The notes beneath the pieces were generated by a model. The model saw only the letters and a program-made list of their open reading frames with translations, had not been told where the DNA came from and ran no database searches. DNA of 8,827 nucleotides from Aquincola sp. (GTDB lineage: Bacteria; Pseudomonadota; Gammaproteobacteria; Burkholderiales; Burkholderiaceae_C), in contig JAOUIM010000130.1 in the NCBI GenBank assembly GCA_029884035.1, positions 1 to 8,827 of the forward strand, read 5' to 3'. Positions 6,614 through 8,827 of this stretch are shown here, piece by piece. How positions within the stretch are numbered: position 1 is the first letter of the stretch; every line of letters starts with the position of its first letter. The position numbers and the translations under genes were made by a program.

Positions 6614-7464
6614 GACGCGAACCGCCGCGGCGCCTGGCCGATTACGCGCCGCTCGTGTTCCCTGGCCTGATGCTGCTGGTCTTCTTCGTCGTGCCATTCG
6701 GCACCATGACGGCGGTCAGCTTCTTCCGACGCCAGCAAGGCGGCTTCTACACGCCCGACTTCGTGCTCGACAACTACGGGCGTTTCCTCAGCCCGTTCTT
6801 TGGCAACGTACTGCTCTTCTCGATCCTGCTCGCGGTGGCGGTGGCGCTGGCCTGCGTGGCCCTCGCCCTGCCTTTCACGTTCACTCTCTCGCGCATGGCG
6901 CGCCGCACCCAGGTGCTGTGGCTGGTGGCCATGCTGTCGGTGCTGTCGCTGTCCGAAGTCATCATCGGGTTCGCCTGGTCGACGTTGCTGTCGCGCACGG
7001 CGGGCATCACCAACATCCTGGTGGCCCTGGGGCTGATGGAGTCACCGCGCGCCCTGGTCCCCAGCCTGGGCGCAGTGCTGACTGCGATGATCTACCAAGC
7101 GCTGCCTTACACGGTGCTGGTCATGTACCCCGCGTTGGTCCGCCTGGACCCGACCTTGCTCGAAGCCGCCAGAACCCTGGGTGCGTCGCCGCTGCGGGCA
7201 TTCTTCAACGTCGTGGTGCCGGCGTTGCGCAACACGCTGGTGGCCACGGTCATCATGGTCTTCGTGTTCGCGCTGGGCTCTTACCTGCTGCCGCAGATCC
7301 TGGGGCGGCCGACCCACTGGACCCTGTCGGTGCTGATCACGGACCAGGCGGTGTACCAGTCCAACATGCCGTTCTCGGCGGCCATGGCCGTGTTCCTGGT
7401 GCTGCTTTCGCTCGCGCTGGTGGGCCTGACCGTGCTCGTTGGCCGAAAGGACGACGGCCAGTGA
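6610..7464 (+). CDS. ABC transporter inner-membrane permease 1, PotB-like
   Basis: Encodes a 284-aa permease with about six membrane helices, the first at roughly 14-33. The cytoplasmic EAA loop that docks onto the ATPase is clear: LLEAARTLGASPLRAFFNVV at 183-202, with E185, A186, A187 and G191, followed by P204. The stretch YQALPYTVLVMYPAL (162-176) precedes it, as usual in PotB-type proteins. The start was set at ATG 6610 because it makes a 4-nt ATGA overlap with the ATPase stop and gives a normal N-terminus; a longer frame from 6493 would lie inside the ATPase gene. It forms the membrane channel together with the next gene product. Confidence 0.92.
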   Translation: MRREPPRRLADYAPLVFPGLMLLVFFVVPFGTMTAVSFFRRQQGGFYTPDFVLDNYGRFLSPFFGNVLLFSILLAVAVALACVALALPFTFTLSRMARRTQVLWLVAMLSVLSLSEVIIGFAWSTLLSRTAGITNILVALGLMESPRALVPSLGAVLTAMIYQALPYTVLVMYPALVRLDPTLLEAARTLGASPLRAFFNVVVPALRNTLVATVIMVFVFALGSYLLPQILGRPTHWTLSVLITDQAVYQSNMPFSAAMAVFLVLLSLALVGLTVLVGRKDDGQ

Positions 7465-8264
7465 GTGCGCGTGTGCTCCGGTGGCTCCTTCTCGGCGCAC
7501 TGGCCCTGTTCCTGGCCGCGCCCTTGATCATCGTGGCCGGCGTGTCGGTCAACGAGAAGCAGTCGCTCGACTTTCCACCGCGGGGTTTCTCGCTCGCGTG
7601 GTACCTGGAGATCTTCACCAACCGAGAATGGCGCAACGCGCTCTGGGCCTCGCTCGGGTTGGCCGCGTGCAGCGCTGCTCTGGCGGTGGCGGTGGCGTTT
7701 CCGCTGGCGTGGTTCGGCTGGCGCCGCATTGCGCCATGGACGAAGGTGCTGCAACTGCTCGGCGTGGCGCCCTTTGTGCTGCCGCCGGTCATCACCGCAC
7801 TGGGTCTGCTGACCTTCTGGGCCACCACGGGCTTCTACGGCCAGGCCTGGACCGCGGTCATCAGCCATGCCACCTTCTTCGTCACGCTTCCCTTGGTCAC
7901 GCTGACGCTCGGATTCGCGTCGATCGACAGGCCGGTGGTCGAGGCAGCTGCGACCATGGGGGCCGACGACGCCACCATCCTGCGCACGGTGGTCCTTCCG
8001 TTGATCCTGCCGTACGTGATTTCGGGCTACGCGTTCACCTTCGTGCTGTCGCTGAACGAATACATCATTGCCTACATGACGGTTGGCTTCACGCTGGAGA
8101 CGCTGCCGATCAAGATCTTCAACGCCCTGCGCTACGGCTACACGCCGACGATGGCGTCGGTCACGGTGCTGTTCATATCGCTGGCCGCAGTGGTCTTCGG
8201 CCTGATCTCGCGCCACGGCGACCTGCCGCACCTGCTCGGCGCCCCGGCCGCCGAACGAGACTGA
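7461..8264 (+). CDS. ABC transporter inner-membrane permease 2, PotC-like
   Basis: Encodes a 267-aa permease with about six membrane helices, the first at roughly 8-29, and a PotC-like first periplasmic loop ending in FSLAWYLEIF (43-52). The EAA loop is VEAAATMGADDATILRTVVL (160-179), with E161, A162, A163 and G167, followed by P180. The start is GTG 7461, whose GTGA overlaps the stop of permease 1 by 4 nt, implying translational coupling. The frame is open much further upstream, but that part runs through the ATPase and permease 1 genes in another frame and is not real. There is no sign of a fusion. It is the last gene of the importer operon, 119 nt before the convergent SnoaL-like gene. Confidence 0.92.
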   Translation: MSARVLRWLLLGALALFLAAPLIIVAGVSVNEKQSLDFPPRGFSLAWYLEIFTNREWRNALWASLGLAACSAALAVAVAFPLAWFGWRRIAPWTKVLQLLGVAPFVLPPVITALGLLTFWATTGFYGQAWTAVISHATFFVTLPLVTLTLGFASIDRPVVEAAATMGADDATILRTVVLPLILPYVISGYAFTFVLSLNEYIIAYMTVGFTLETLPIKIFNALRYGYTPTMASVTVLFISLAAVVFGLISRHGDLPHLLGAPAAERD

Positions 8265-8345
8265 CGCGCACATTCAAGGCATCGGATGGGCGCGTCCGGC
8301 GTTCCGCGAGCCGTGCATCGAGACTGTGGCTGAACGGGTCACGAC

Positions 8346-8357
8346 GCGGCGCGCCGC
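8346..8357. repeat. GC-only 12-bp palindrome between convergent genes
   Basis: GCGGCGCGCCGC is a perfect palindrome in the 119-bp gap (8265-8383) between the permease 2 gene and the convergent SnoaL-like gene. It could form a short hairpin that slows polymerase on either strand. There is no T-run after it in either direction, so it is not a textbook intrinsic terminator. The rest of the gap shows nothing recognisable. Confidence 0.25.
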
Positions 8358-8383
8358 AGCGCTACGTCACCGCGGCGTGTGCC

Positions 8384-8827
8384 TCACTGCGTCGGCACGT
8401 TGATCGGGAAGATGCTCATCACCCGCCAAGCGCCGCCCCACTTGACGAGCACCTGGTTCAGCAGGGTCCGCGTCACCTGCGCCGGCTGTCCCGGTGCGCC
8501 GATCGTGAACTGCACCGTCGCATGCAGTTGCGCCACGTCGCCGGTGATCGGAACCACCCGCACGCTCGTCGGCTCGGGGTCGAGCCGCCAGGTGCCTTCG
8601 TGGAGCTTGGCAAAGCGCTGCAACGCGGCATCTCGGCCCCACACGACGGTGCCGCGGGTGATCCAAAGGAACTGCGGCGAGTCGGCGAGCAGTGTTTCGA
8701 GCGCCTTCGTGTCGTGTGCATTCTGGACCTGCACGAAGCGATCGAACGTTGCTCGCACCTCATCGTCGGTCGATGCCCGCGCGCCGCCGATGGCACAGGC
8801 GAGTGTGATCGCGGCAGCGAGCGTGGA
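8384..8827 (-). CDS. Secreted SnoaL/NTF2-like (DUF4440-type) protein, 5' end beyond the window
   Basis: The minus-strand frame is open from the window edge to TGA at 8386-8384 and gives 147 residues. A GTG at 8758 could be taken as a start, but the 23 codons before it encode STLAAAITLACAIGGARA followed by STDDE. This reads as the hydrophobic core and A-R-A cleavage site of a Sec signal peptide, so the true start lies past base 8827. The mature part of about 129 residues has the NTF2-like pattern: an N-terminal helix (RATFDRFVQVQNAHD), the FLWITRGTVVWGRDAALQRF segment, then beta strands ending in VLVKWGGAWRVMSIF. Such small cone-shaped domains bind ligands or act as isomerases; no catalytic role can be assigned. 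It is likely periplasmic and unrelated to the transporter operon it converges on. Confidence 0.8.
   Translation of the reverse strand, partial: STLAAAITLACAIGGARASTDDEVRATFDRFVQVQNAHDTKALETLLADSPQFLWITRGTVVWGRDAALQRFAKLHEGTWRLDPEPTSVRVVPITGDVAQLHATVQFTIGAPGQPAQVTRTLLNQVLVKWGGAWRVMSIFPINVPTQ

Noticed and set aside
6255..7460. A possible long fusion protein ahead of permease 2
   Set aside because: The upstream part is an off-frame reading of the ATPase and permease 1 genes. The GTG at 7461 gives a normal-length PotC-like protein.

Overview
The window is GC-rich and densely coded, with gene arrangement and protein types that fit a betaproteobacterium, most likely Burkholderiales (a Comamonadaceae-like genome is my best guess). 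That is inferred from composition and protein flavour only; nothing in the window fixes the taxon. I see no rRNA, tRNA, insertion sequence, phage gene or CRISPR array, and no gene looks broken.

Layout. (1) 1-1008, plus strand: the last 43 codons of an upstream gene (probably the PhoU-like tail of a Na/Pi cotransporter family protein), whose stop codon directly abuts the GTG start of an EamA/DMT-type 10-TM permease. (2) 1104-3111, minus strand: a class I/II PLP aminotransferase followed 19 nt later by a nitrilase-superfamily amidase, an apparent two-gene operon with a credible sigma70-like promoter at 3188-3160. (3) 3335-8264, plus strand: a ureohydrolase of the agmatinase/guanidinobutyrase family, then a complete polyamine-type ABC importer: Tat-exported binding protein, ATPase, PotB-like and PotC-like permeases. 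The last three genes overlap by 4 nt at each junction. (4) 8384-8827, minus strand: the end of a secreted SnoaL/NTF2-like small protein gene whose 5' end lies off the window.

How the genes may work together. The two divergent units share a 223-bp intergenic region and hold enzymes acting on nitrogen groups: a transaminase for amino groups, an amidase for amides, and a ureohydrolase for guanidino groups, next to an importer class used for cationic amines. The simplest reading is a nitrogen-scavenging locus for a guanidino- or amide-bearing amine or amino acid. It resembles known routes for arginine, agmatine and 4-guanidinobutyrate, but is not identical to one I can name. The substrate is not readable from sequence, and no regulator gene is present. 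This is the most interesting hypothesis here; the flanking genes look unrelated.
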